Source: Streptomyces sp. H27-H1
Lineage (GTDB): Bacteria > Actinomycetota > Actinomycetes > Streptomycetales > Streptomycetaceae
Length of the DNA: 64,000 nt
Direction: 5' to 3'
NCBI RefSeq assembly: GCF_026627445.1
Contig: NZ_JAPNLJ010000020.1
Coordinates: 62,001-126,000 of the forward strand
Position 1 is the stretch's first letter, and every line of letters starts with the position of its first letter. Positions 9,071 to 16,502 of the stretch are shown here, one piece after another. The notes under the pieces are model-generated. The model was not told the origin of the DNA and did no database searches. It saw nothing but the letters and a program-made list of their open reading frames with translations. The translations under genes were made by a program, and so were the position numbers.

Positions 9071-9424
9071 TCAGACCCGGTGCGGGCCGTCGTAGTAGCC
9101 ACCGACCTGCCGGTGGTACGCCTGGTTGCCCAGGTGGATGTCCTTGTCGAACTCCGGAGCCGCCTTGATCTCGGCCTTGGTCCGGCCGGCGTAGATCTTT
9201 TCCTCCTGGGCGTCGATCCGCTCGATCGTGCCCGCGGGCAGGAGGGCTTCCTTGCCGAAGATCCACGGTCCGGTGTCGACCACGATGTAGGAGGAGCCGA
9301 CCTCGTCGGAGTGCTTGTCGACCTTGCCGATGGAACCGTCCTTCGCCTCGACCTTGTAACCGGTCAGATCGGCGCCGCTCAGATGGCCAACCGTGGCGCG
9401 GTAGCCCCATACGTTCTCAGTCAT
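9071..9424 (-). CDS. PRC-barrel domain protein, copy 1
   Basis: 117 residues from an ATG with AAGGAG. The PRC-barrel motif is in LTGYKVEAKDGSIGKVDKHS (residues 20-39), followed by YIVVDTGPWIFGKEALLPAG, and the C-terminus is tyrosine-rich (GGYYDGPHRV). Family members are small cytosolic stress proteins of unclear role. A clearly related paralogue lies at 24582-24950. Both copies are preceded on the same strand by a nearly identical 53-aa hydrophobic gene. Confidence 0.9.
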   Translation of the reverse strand: MTENVWGYRATVGHLSGADLTGYKVEAKDGSIGKVDKHSDEVGSSYIVVDTGPWIFGKEALLPAGTIERIDAQEEKIYAGRTKAEIKAAPEFDKDIHLGNQAYHRQVGGYYDGPHRV

Positions 9425-9604
9425 ACTAAAACTCCTTCACTATCGGTACCGGCGGCCTGCTGCTCTCTCCCCGATTCCAACGACCGGAAAGGCGCGGTGT
9501 GCCGCCGGAAACTCGCCTGCCCACACCGCCCTGTTTCACACAACGCGGATTCTTCTTGAATGTCAGGACGGGGCGGCTGTGTCCTTGCGGCCCGCGGCAG
9601 GACA

Positions 9605-9647
9605 CAGCGGTGGGGCCCGCCCCGAACCAGGGAGGGCCCCACCGCTG
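9605..9647 (-). terminator. Hairpin between the hydrophobic gene and PRC-barrel gene
   Basis: Perfect 14-bp stem CAGCGGTGGGGCCC (9605-9618) with GGGCCCCACCGCTG (9634-9647), 15-nt loop. It suggests the two genes of the cassette form separate transcripts. Confidence 0.7.
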
Positions 9648-9670
9648 CGCAGGTCAGACGGGTGATCCGG

Positions 9671-9832
9671 CTACCAGCGGTACCAGCGGCCACTGCCGCT
9701 CTTCGGACGGACGATGAACCCGAGAAGCCAGATCACAAGCACCGCGATCGCGACCCACCAGAGAATCTTCAGGGCGAAACCGGCGCCGAACAGAATCAGA
9801 ACGAGCAGAAGAACCAGAAGCAGGGGAACCAT
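9671..9832 (-). CDS. 53-aa hydrophobic membrane protein, copy 1
   Basis: ATG at 9832 with a GGAGG site, stop at 9671. It starts MVPLLLVLLLVLILFGAGFA and has two predicted transmembrane stretches (about residues 2-20 and 22-41), then a short basic tail ending GRWYRW. Copy 2 at 25117-25278 agrees at about 45 of 53 residues. This resembles small two-helix membrane proteins (hydrophobic protein/DUF-type) that are abundant in Streptomyces and often stress-induced. Function unknown. Confidence 0.8.
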   Translation of the reverse strand: MVPLLLVLLLVLILFGAGFALKILWWVAIAVLVIWLLGFIVRPKSGSGRWYRW

Positions 9833-10067
9833 TGATATCAACCTCCGAGGAGCCGAATGCCCCCACCGTCCCCGAGTATGCGTACGAATCCCAGAAGGCT
9901 CCTACCGGCGCGCCCGTGAAGGGGAGGATCTCCTCGATCGGCCCCCTTCTCATCGGCTGACGAGCCCCGGGCTGCGGACGCCGCCTCCGGTCCGGGCCGC
10001 GGTGGCACATTCGTGCCGGCGGTGTTTGGCTGGAAGGGCCGGATTCCCCCCGATCCGAGGACTGACC

Positions 10068-10256
10068 ATGAGCAATGAAAGCGGGCCGAGCCAGAGAGCC
10101 CGGGAAATGCGTGACAAGGCCCAAGAGCTGGAGCTGGCGGCTGCGCATGCGCAGGATCCCGTCGAGAGGCAGCGGCTGAGGGACAGGGCCATTCACATCC
10201 GGGAGAAGAGCGAACAGGAGAACGGCCGAGGCAGCGGAACCATGGACCCCATGTAG
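10068..10256 (+). CDS. Small helical protein, DUF6381-like
   Basis: 62 residues from the ATG at 10068, with GAGG upstream. It is highly charged with regular heptad-like spacing (AREMRDKAQELELAAAHAQD, then VERQRLRDRAIHIREKSEQE) and is probably a short coiled coil. It recalls the DUF6381 family of small Streptomyces proteins. The role is unknown. Confidence 0.7.
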   Translation: MSNESGPSQRAREMRDKAQELELAAAHAQDPVERQRLRDRAIHIREKSEQENGRGSGTMDPM

Positions 10257-10299
10257 CCGGCCCGGATCACGGATGAGGACGTGGTCCGGGGGAGGCGTG

Positions 10300-10498
10300 G
10301 TGCTGACGCGAGCCGGGAGAAGACCCGCGGGCCGAGCAGCCCGAGCATGGTCGCGACCGCCCCGGGAAGCAGGGCGGTCCACGCGACCCGGCCGCCGAGC
10401 AGCAGCCGCTGGGGCCACCAGAAGAACACCGTGCCGATCGCCACCGTGACGCAGCCGCGGGCAGTCCGTCCCTCCAGCCACTGCGCGAACCCCTCCAC
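10300..10498 (-). pseudogene. Fragment of a YihY/BrkB-type membrane protein
   Basis: About 60 residues on the minus strand, containing FFWWPQRLLLGGRVAWTALL and PGAVATMLGLLGPRVFSRL, match the middle of YihY/virulence-factor BrkB membrane proteins, which are normally about 300 aa. No matching N-terminal or C-terminal part is visible around it, and its 3' end runs into the opposing small gene at 10068-10256. I read it as a decayed remnant. The rest of 10257-10646 shows nothing else. Confidence 0.5.
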
Positions 10499-10646
10499 TG
10501 CGACGCCTCAAGGGCCGTTCCCTGCTGCCCGCCGGCTCCGGGCCGGGTCCGCGTGCAGGGCGCTGCCCCCGAATAGAGCGGGTTCCTGAGGGCAGCCGTG
10601 GTGTGAGCGGTCGGCGGGTGTCCGACCGGACCGGAAGGGACATGGC

Positions 10647-11489
10647 GTGAACGCAACTGCGGGGCGTGGCGATACGGGGTCGGGCACGGGGTCGGCGAAC
10701 GGGCGGAACACCCGGCGGGCCGTGGTGGTCGCCGCGCGGTGCGGGCTGGCCACGCGCGGCGTGCTGTACGTACTCGTCGGTGTGCTCGCCCTGCGGATCG
10801 CGTTCGGCGAGACCGGGGAACAGGCCGACCGGCAGGGCGCGCTGGCGGAGCTTACCGAGCACCCGGGCGGCGCGGCGCTGGTGTGGGTCATCGGGGCGGG
10901 GGTGGTCGCGATGGCGCTGTGGCGGCTGTCGGAGGTGGTGTTCGGCGCGGTGGGGCCAAAGGGGGACCGGGCGTCGAAGCGCGCTGCATCGGCTGCCCGG
11001 GCGGTCTTCTACGGCGTCGTCGCGTACTCCGTGCTCACCTTCGCCGCGGGGCGCGGCGGCGGCCAGGACGGTGACCAGCAGTCCCGCGACGTGACGGCCA
11101 AGGTCCTGGACGTGCCGGCGGGTCAGTGGCTCGTGGGGCTGGCCGGACTCGCCATAGCCATCGCCGGCATCGTGATAGCCGTGCAGGCCGCTCGGCGCAC
11201 GTTCCGCGACAAGCTGGACACCGCCTCCATGTCGGAGCCGGTACACAAGGCCGTGGAGGTCCTCGGCACGGTGGGCGGGATCTGCCGTGGCGCGGTCTTC
11301 GCCACGGCCGGAGGGTTCGTCGTACACGCGGCCCTCAGCTACGACCCGTCGGCGGCGCGGGGCGTCGACGAGACCCTCCGCAGCTTCGCCGGGACCCCGG
11401 CCGGTCCGTGGCTGCTCGTCGCCGTCGCCGTGGGGCTCGTGCTCTTCGGGGTGTTCTCGTGGGCCATGGCCATGTGGCGGCGCGTCTGA
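10647..11489 (+). CDS. DUF1206 family integral membrane protein
   Basis: 280 residues with three internal repeats of paired transmembrane helices, each opening with a conserved ARCGLATRGVLYVLVG-like segment (residues 29-44, about 112-125 and about 207-220). This layout is diagnostic of DUF1206. The function is unknown. A palindromic terminator follows. Confidence 0.85.
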   Translation: MNATAGRGDTGSGTGSANGRNTRRAVVVAARCGLATRGVLYVLVGVLALRIAFGETGEQADRQGALAELTEHPGGAALVWVIGAGVVAMALWRLSEVVFGAVGPKGDRASKRAASAARAVFYGVVAYSVLTFAAGRGGGQDGDQQSRDVTAKVLDVPAGQWLVGLAGLAIAIAGIVIAVQAARRTFRDKLDTASMSEPVHKAVEVLGTVGGICRGAVFATAGGFVVHAALSYDPSAARGVDETLRSFAGTPAGPWLLVAVAVGLVLFGVFSWAMAMWRRV

Positions 11490-11537
11490 CACGGGAGCCC
11501 GGCCCCCTGGCCGGAGCCCCGGCCCAGCCCGTCGTCC

Positions 11538-11567
11538 GGCGCGGGCGCGGATATCCGCGCCCGCGCC
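11538..11567. terminator. Palindromic bidirectional terminator
   Basis: A 30-base perfect palindrome whose left half is GGCGCGGGCGCGGAT. It lies between the convergent DUF1206 gene and the proline-rich gene. Confidence 0.6.
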
Positions 11568-11601
11568 CTGTTCGACGAGCTGCTCCCCGGGCCCCCCGGA
11601 T

Positions 11602-11793
11602 TCAGTCGGGCGGTTCCGGGACCGCCGGCGGCTCGTCGGGAGGCGGCGCGTCAGGGGACGGGCGGGGATCGCGGGGCCGCGGTCCGGGCTTGGGGGGCTG
11701 CGGGTCACGCGGTACCGGATCCGGCCTCCCGGGCGTCGGCCCGGGCCCTTCGGGTTCCGGTTCGTCGCCGGTGTTCGGGTGTGTGGATTTCAC
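11602..11793 (-). CDS. Proline-rich hydrophilic protein, 63 aa
   Basis: GTG at 11793 preceded by GGAAGGGA. The product starts MKSTHPNTGDEPEPEGPGP and consists almost entirely of Pro, Asp, Glu, Arg and Gly, in DP/PP-spaced repeats ending in PPDEPPAVPEPPD. It is probably disordered. Such short ORFs occur in Streptomyces genomes, but low complexity makes the call uncertain. Confidence 0.45.
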   Translation of the reverse strand: MKSTHPNTGDEPEPEGPGPTPGRPDPVPRDPQPPKPGPRPRDPRPSPDAPPPDEPPAVPEPPD

Positions 11794-11915
11794 CTTGGGG
11801 TTCCCTTCCGTGCGGGTGGTGCGGTGCGTGTGGAGTACGCCTGCGCCTGCCCGGCCGGGTGCGGCGCAATCCTGTCGCGCGGCGCCCGTCGGTACGAGGC
11901 CCTCGGCCGCTCCGC

Positions 11916-12776
11916 TCAGCCTCCTGCGGCGGTGATGTGCCCCGCATCCGGGAAGAACGGCAGGTAGTCGGCGTCCGGGCCGGAGGGGATCACCGCGTAA
12001 CTGGCCTCGGGCAGTTCGTTCCACACCCCGGGCAGGTCACCGAGGGGCTCCGAGACCACGATGCGCGTCTCGTCGGAGATCTCCCGGAGATATTCCAGTT
12101 CGGGATGGAGATGCCGGACGGTCTCGGCCCTGCTGCTGTAGAAGAGCGAGCGCGATTTCCCCTGAGTGGAATAGCGGAAGGCCCATACGCGCTCGCCGTC
12201 GCTCACCGCCACCGTCATCTGCAGTGGATCCGGCACGCCGTGTTCCTTGCCGAGGTGTTCCACCAGGCCCGCCATACGGGCCACCGCGCCCGGGACGTCC
12301 TGGTCGAGGCCGAAGGTGACGGCCAGGTAGAACATCACCTCGGAGTCGGTCGATCCCTCGATGGACGGGAAGAGCGCAGGGTCGACCGCCATGCAGAGAT
12401 CGCGCTGCAGCCGGGGAAAGTCCGCGATGGCCCCGTTGTGCATCCACATCCAGCGGCCGTGGCGGAACGGGTGGCAGTTGGTCTCCTGAATCGCCGAGCC
12501 GGTGGAGGCGCGGACGTGGGCGAAGAACAACGGGGAGCGTACGTGCGCGGAGAGCTCGCGCAGGTTGCGATTGCTCCAGGCCGGTCCGATGTCGCGGAAA
12601 ATCGCCGGAGTCCCGTCGCCGTCCGCGCTGTACCAGCCGATGCCGAACCCGTCGCCGTTGGTCGACTCGACGCCCATCCGGGCGTGCAGGCTCTGGTTGA
12701 TCAGTGAGTGCTCCGGTCGGTAGAGCACGGTGTCCAGCAGCATGGGCGTACCTGAATAGGCCAACCAGCGGCACAT
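11916..12776 (-). CDS. Class II glutamine amidotransferase (YafJ/EgtC-like)
   Basis: 286 residues. I chose the ATG at 12776 because the family needs the nucleophilic Cys at position 2, and the sequence MCRWLAYSGTP supplies it; AAAGGGA precedes it. Further Ntn-hydrolase motifs are NGDGFGIGWY, FFAHVRASTG, CHPFRHGRWMWMHNGAI and GSTDSEVMFY. It should hydrolyse glutamine or a gamma-glutamyl amide. EgtC in ergothioneine synthesis belongs to this family, but the other egt genes are not here, so a YafJ-type role of unknown substrate is likelier. Confidence 0.88.
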   Translation of the reverse strand: MCRWLAYSGTPMLLDTVLYRPEHSLINQSLHARMGVESTNGDGFGIGWYSADGDGTPAIFRDIGPAWSNRNLRELSAHVRSPLFFAHVRASTGSAIQETNCHPFRHGRWMWMHNGAIADFPRLQRDLCMAVDPALFPSIEGSTDSEVMFYLAVTFGLDQDVPGAVARMAGLVEHLGKEHGVPDPLQMTVAVSDGERVWAFRYSTQGKSRSLFYSSRAETVRHLHPELEYLREISDETRIVVSEPLGDLPGVWNELPEASYAVIPSGPDADYLPFFPDAGHITAAGG

Positions 12777-12992
12777 GCGCACCATCCCTTTCAAGGCCTG
12801 TTCCGAGCCTAGCGCCGGTGACGGCGCACTTCCCCTCGCCGGGCCGTCCGCGCGGCCTTCTCGGCGCGGTCCGTTTCCGGCCGCTGCCACTCCAGCCCCT
12901 CTCGTACCCACCCGAGGCGGTATAAGACGGCACGTCGGCGGGTGGCTGCCGTGCGGCGGCGGTCAGGGCATCGCGAAGACCCCACCCCACTA

Positions 12993-13021
12993 TTGGAAAT
13001 GAAAACGGTTTCGGATAGCGT
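12993..13021 (+). promoter_or_regulatory. Promoter of the ten-gene operon
   Basis: -35 TTGGAA (12993-12998), a 17-base spacer, and -10 TAGCGT (13016-13021, fits TANNNT). The expected transcript start is near 13028, about 87 bases before the first start codon. It is the most AT-rich stretch for several hundred bases. Confidence 0.55.
13000..13014 (+). promoter_or_regulatory. Zur-box-like operator inside the promoter spacer
   Basis: TGAAAACGGTTTCGG, with a palindromic core AAACGGTTT. The left half-site TGAAAA is identical to that of the Streptomyces Zur box as I recall it (TGAAAATGATTTTCA); the right half is degenerate (10 of 15 positions agree). It lies wholly between the -35 and -10 boxes, where a repressor would block transcription. 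This is inference from motif similarity only. Confidence 0.4.
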
Positions 13022-13114
13022 TCCTCGGGTCCGGCACCGCGGTACGCCTCCTGTCAGGCGGTCTGCCGCACACCTGTGCCCGAGAGCCGTAACGGCGGTC
13101 TGAGAGGGAGTCCT

Positions 13115-14560
13115 GTGGGGCATCTGCTGGTTGTCGAAAGCTGGGTGGGGTCGATGAGCAGGCTCCTGCCCAGAGCGATCCGCGAAGGCGGGCACGAGTT
13201 CACCTTCGTCACCCGGGACCTGCACCACTACCTGCGTGCCACCCCCGGTCTTCCCGGCGACGGGACGCACCCCCTGCTCGCGGCGCGCAACGTCGTCACG
13301 GCCGACACCAACGACGTGGACGCGCTGCTCCCGCTGGTGGAGCGGCTGCACGGGGTCCTCGGATTCGACGGGGTGGTCTCGTCCTGCGACTACTACCTGC
13401 CGGCGGTCGCGCGCATCGCCGAGCGCCTGGGCCTGCCGGGGCCCACCGTCCTGGCCGTCGAGGCGGCGTGCCACAAGGGGCTGACCCGCCGGGTGTTGGC
13501 GGAGGCCGCGGTGCCCGGCCCGCGGTTCGCGGTGTGCGGGGACACGGCGCGGGCGGCGGCCGCCGCCCGGGAGATCGGCTACCCACTGGTCGTCAAGCCC
13601 GTCGACCTGTGCGGCGGGATGCTGGTGCGGGAGGTCCGCGACGAACGCGAACTGGACTCGGCCTGCCGGGCGCTGTCCGATTTCCCGGTCAACGCGCGCG
13701 GCCAGGACCGCAGTCCCGTCCTCCTCCTCGAGGAACTCCTCACCGGCCCCGAAGTCAGCGTCGAGACCGTCTCCTTCGGCGGCGCCACCCACGTGGTCGG
13801 GGTCACCGACAAGAGCATCGGCGGAGCCCCGGCCTTCATCGAAACGGGTCACATGTTCCCCGCGGGCATGGCCGCGGGGCTGGAGCGGGAGGCCGTCGAC
13901 ACCGCGGTGGCAGCGATCAACGCTCTCGGACTGGACCACGTGGTCTGCCACACCGAGATCAAACTGACTCCGCGAGGACCCCGGGTGGTCGAGGTCAACC
14001 CCCGCCCGGCCGGAAACCGGATCACCGAACTGGTCCGCCACGTCACGGGCGTCGACCTGGCCGCCGCGTGCTTGGACGTCGCCCTCGGTCGCAGGCCGGA
14101 CCTCACCCCGCGGCCGACGGGCGTGCACAGCGCGGCCGTCGCCTTCCTGTTGCCCGACACCACCGGAACCCTCGCCGGCATCGATGGCGCGGACGACATC
14201 CGTGAGCGGAGCGAGGTGCTCGAACTCGCCCTCGCCGAGCCGGGCCGCACCGTACGCGCCGCCACCAGCAACAACGAGTACCTCGGCCACGTCATGACCG
14301 TCGACACCGGTGGCGGCGGCGCCCGCGAGACCGCCGAGCGGCTGCTCTCCCGCCTGCGCCCCACGTACGTGGAGGATGCGGCCGAAGGGCGGGCGCCCGA
14401 GCAACGTACGGCCGAAGGGAGTGCATCCGATGGCGGCCCGCCCGAAGATCGTGCACCCGCAGGCGGTCCGCCCGCAGATCGCGTGCCCGATGACAGTCCG
14501 CCCGGCGAGCGTGTGTCCGAAGAGCGCTCCGTCGAGCCGGGTCCGGCGGTGCCCGCATGA
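13115..14560 (+). CDS. ATP-grasp ligase, first gene of the operon
   Basis: 481 residues from the GTG at 13115, chosen for AGAGGGAG upstream (an upstream GTG at 13076 is possible). An N-terminal Rossmann-like domain (LLVVESWVGSMSRLLPRAI) is followed by the ATP-grasp fold: YPLVVKPVDLCGG nucleotide loop (about residue 160), LLLEELLTGPEVSVE, and the metal-binding EIKLTPRGPRVVEVNPRPAG (about 280-300). It is most like carboxylate-amine/L-amino-acid ligases that form amide or peptide bonds with ATP. The last 55 residues are a low-complexity Gly/Pro/Asp/Arg repeat tail. It overlaps the next gene by ATGA. Confidence 0.85.
   Translation: MGHLLVVESWVGSMSRLLPRAIREGGHEFTFVTRDLHHYLRATPGLPGDGTHPLLAARNVVTADTNDVDALLPLVERLHGVLGFDGVVSSCDYYLPAVARIAERLGLPGPTVLAVEAACHKGLTRRVLAEAAVPGPRFAVCGDTARAAAAAREIGYPLVVKPVDLCGGMLVREVRDERELDSACRALSDFPVNARGQDRSPVLLLEELLTGPEVSVETVSFGGATHVVGVTDKSIGGAPAFIETGHMFPAGMAAGLEREAVDTAVAAINALGLDHVVCHTEIKLTPRGPRVVEVNPRPAGNRITELVRHVTGVDLAAACLDVALGRRPDLTPRPTGVHSAAVAFLLPDTTGTLAGIDGADDIRERSEVLELALAEPGRTVRAATSNNEYLGHVMTVDTGGGGARETAERLLSRLRPTYVEDAAEGRAPEQRTAEGSASDGGPPEDRAPAGGPPADRVPDDSPPGERVSEERSVEPGPAVPA
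14381..14530 (+). repeat. Imperfect repeats encoding the ATP-grasp C-terminal tail
   Basis: Degenerate in-frame repeats encode units such as AEGRAPEQR, AEGSASDGG, PPEDRAPAGG, PPADRVPDDS and PPGERVSEER. The tail lies beyond the conserved ligase fold and is probably disordered. Confidence 0.5.
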
Positions 14561-15408
14561 GCGTTCCCGCCCTGCGCGAGCCGGCCGTCCGTACGGTCGA
14601 CCAGCTGACCGAGTGCGTCCGTACCGGCGGCTACGGCCCCGACCCGGCCGAAGAGCGCATCGCGCTCGCCTTCACCACCGCTCAGGCGGTACGCCACGAA
14701 GGCCGCGCCGGCGGCTACCGCAACGAGGTGCTCAGCCTGCGCCTGGCCGGGGCCGTGGGATCCTGCGCCGTGGAGCCGGGAGCGCTGCCCGCGACGGCGC
14801 TCGACGACTGCGTCGGTGCCACCGTTGCCGACCTCCTCGGACACCCGTTGCTCCCCGTGCGGATCGCCGCACTGGACGCCTACCTGACGCATGTGCGCCC
14901 GCACACCCCCGACCACGGAGCCCGCCCCCACACGCTGCCGGCAGGCACCTCGCTGCAGCGCTCCCGAGCCCGGGCCCGCGCGGTCGTCGGCCTGCTCCCC
15001 CCGGCCCCGACCGGGCGGGTCCTCGTCATCGGCGTAGTCAACTCCCTCCTGGAGGCACTGCGCGAGCGCGGGATCCGCTACGTCCCCTGCGACCTCAAGG
15101 GCGGCGCCACCGAGTGGGACGAGCCCGTCCGTACGGACGCCCTCGCGGAGCTGGAGTCCTGCGAGGTGGTCCTCGCCTCCGGCATGACCCTCGGCAACGG
15201 CACCTTCCAGCCGCTCCTCGACCACGCCGCGGCGACCGGCAAGCCCCTCGTCATGTTCGCGCAGACCGGCAGCGCCGTCCTGCCGCGCTTCCTCGGAGCC
15301 GGGGTGAGCGCCGTCTCCGCCGAGCCCTACCCCTTCTTCTGGCTCGACGGCGGCCCCTCGGTCATCCACCGCTACGGCGCCATCCACCGCTACGGAGGCA
15401 CCCGGTGA
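14557..15408 (+). CDS. Rossmann-like protein, DUF364-type
   Basis: 283 residues. The N-terminal part (RIALAFTTAQAV; GYRNEVLSLRLAG) resembles the DUF4213 region, and the C-terminal Rossmann part has GRVLVIGVVNSLLEALRERG (about 155-175), EVVLASGMTLGNGTFQPLLD and KPLVMFAQTGSAVLPRFLGAG. Relatives are called putative heavy-metal chelation proteins, on thin evidence. In this operon it may act as an oxidoreductase-like or binding partner of the ligase. It is joined to both neighbours by 4-base overlaps. Confidence 0.7.
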   Translation: MSVPALREPAVRTVDQLTECVRTGGYGPDPAEERIALAFTTAQAVRHEGRAGGYRNEVLSLRLAGAVGSCAVEPGALPATALDDCVGATVADLLGHPLLPVRIAALDAYLTHVRPHTPDHGARPHTLPAGTSLQRSRARARAVVGLLPPAPTGRVLVIGVVNSLLEALRERGIRYVPCDLKGGATEWDEPVRTDALAELESCEVVLASGMTLGNGTFQPLLDHAAATGKPLVMFAQTGSAVLPRFLGAGVSAVSAEPYPFFWLDGGPSVIHRYGAIHRYGGTR

Positions 15409-16502
15409 CCACCGCACCCCTGCTGCACCGCCCGCCGGGCAGCCTCGCCCACCCCGACCTGCTGCCGCTCGTCGGCCGTACCCCGATCGCCCGGATCCGT
15501 ACCGAACTCCCTTACTCCCACCCCGGCTTCTGGGCGAAACTCGAATGCCTCGGCGTCGGTGGCATGAAGGCCCGGGCGGCCGTGTCCATGCTGCGCGGAG
15601 CCCGCAGCCGCGGCGAACTGCGGCCCGGGGCTCCCGTGATCGAATCGACCTCGGGCACCCTCGGCATCGGCCTCGCCTTCGCCGGCCAGGCCCTCGGCCA
15701 TCCGGTCGTCCTCGTCGGCGACACCGAACTCGAGCCGTCCATGCGGCAGTTGCTGCGCACCTACGGAGCCCGACTGGAGCTCGTCGACCGTCCGGCTCCC
15801 GAGGGCGGCTGGCAGGCGGCCCGGATCGCCCGGCTGCGCGAGGTCCTGAGCAGGACGCCGGACGCCTACTGGCCCGACCAGTACAACAACCCCGACAACG
15901 CGGCCGGCTACCTGCCGATGGCAGCCGAACTGTGCGCCCAGCTCGACCACTTGGACATCCTGGTGTGCAGCGTCGGCACCGGCGGCCACAGCGCGGGCCT
16001 CGTCGGCCCGCTGCGCCGCCGCTGGCCGCGGCTGAAAGTGATCGGCGTCGACTCCGTCGGCTCCGCCATCTTCGGCCAGCCCGCCCGCCCCCGACTGATG
16101 CGCGGACTCGGCAGCAGCATCCACCCGCGCAACGTCGCCCACCGGGCCTTCGACGAAGTGCACTGGGTAGGCCCCGCCGAAGCGGTCGACGCCTGCCGCA
16201 GGCTCGCCCGTACCAGTTTCGTCAGCGGCGGCTGGAGCACCGGGGCCGTCGCCCTGGTCTCCGCCTGGGCCGCCCGCATGGAGGCCGGGGCGGTCGTCGC
16301 CACAGTCTTCCCCGACGGACCGCACCGCTATCTCGGCACCGTCTACGACGACGACTTCTGCCACACGCACGGACTCGACCGGGCCGAGCTCGCCGACCGC
16401 CCGCTGGAGATCCCGCATCCGCAGGCGGCCGAGGCCGCCGGCTGGGCCCGCTGCCGCACGGTCCTCGACCCGCGTGCACTGCCCCTCGGCGGCGCCGCGT
16501 GA
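15405..16502 (+). CDS. CysK-like PLP-dependent beta-replacement enzyme
   Basis: 365 residues from the GTG at 15405, which overlaps the previous stop (GTGA). Fold-type II PLP signature: the Schiff-base Lys is K55 in KLECLGVGGMKARAA, the substrate loop is ESTSGTLGIGLAF, then DQYNNPDN, and the phosphate-binding loop is SVGTGGHSAGL. It belongs to the cysteine synthase/SbnA class. SbnA and the EDDS enzyme AesA use this chemistry to attach an amine to C-beta of serine derivatives and build diaminopropionate-type units. A similar step is plausible here. Confidence 0.85.
   Translation: MTTAPLLHRPPGSLAHPDLLPLVGRTPIARIRTELPYSHPGFWAKLECLGVGGMKARAAVSMLRGARSRGELRPGAPVIESTSGTLGIGLAFAGQALGHPVVLVGDTELEPSMRQLLRTYGARLELVDRPAPEGGWQAARIARLREVLSRTPDAYWPDQYNNPDNAAGYLPMAAELCAQLDHLDILVCSVGTGGHSAGLVGPLRRRWPRLKVIGVDSVGSAIFGQPARPRLMRGLGSSIHPRNVAHRAFDEVHWVGPAEAVDACRRLARTSFVSGGWSTGAVALVSAWAARMEAGAVVATVFPDGPHRYLGTVYDDDFCHTHGLDRAELADRPLEIPHPQAAEAAGWARCRTVLDPRALPLGGAA

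Larger units (their letters stand above)
12777..13114. other. Divergent promoter region of the amidotransferase and the ten-gene operon
   Basis: 338 bases. It holds an AT-rich island at 12991-13021 with a promoter and Zur-box-like palindrome (listed separately), then an untranslated leader of about 85 bases with no obvious riboswitch fold. Confidence 0.5.

Noticed and set aside
13000..13014. Iron-box (DmdR/IdeR) reading of the operon operator
   Set aside because: The 19-bp TTAGGTTAGGCTAACCTAA-type pattern is not present; the half-site resembles Zur better.
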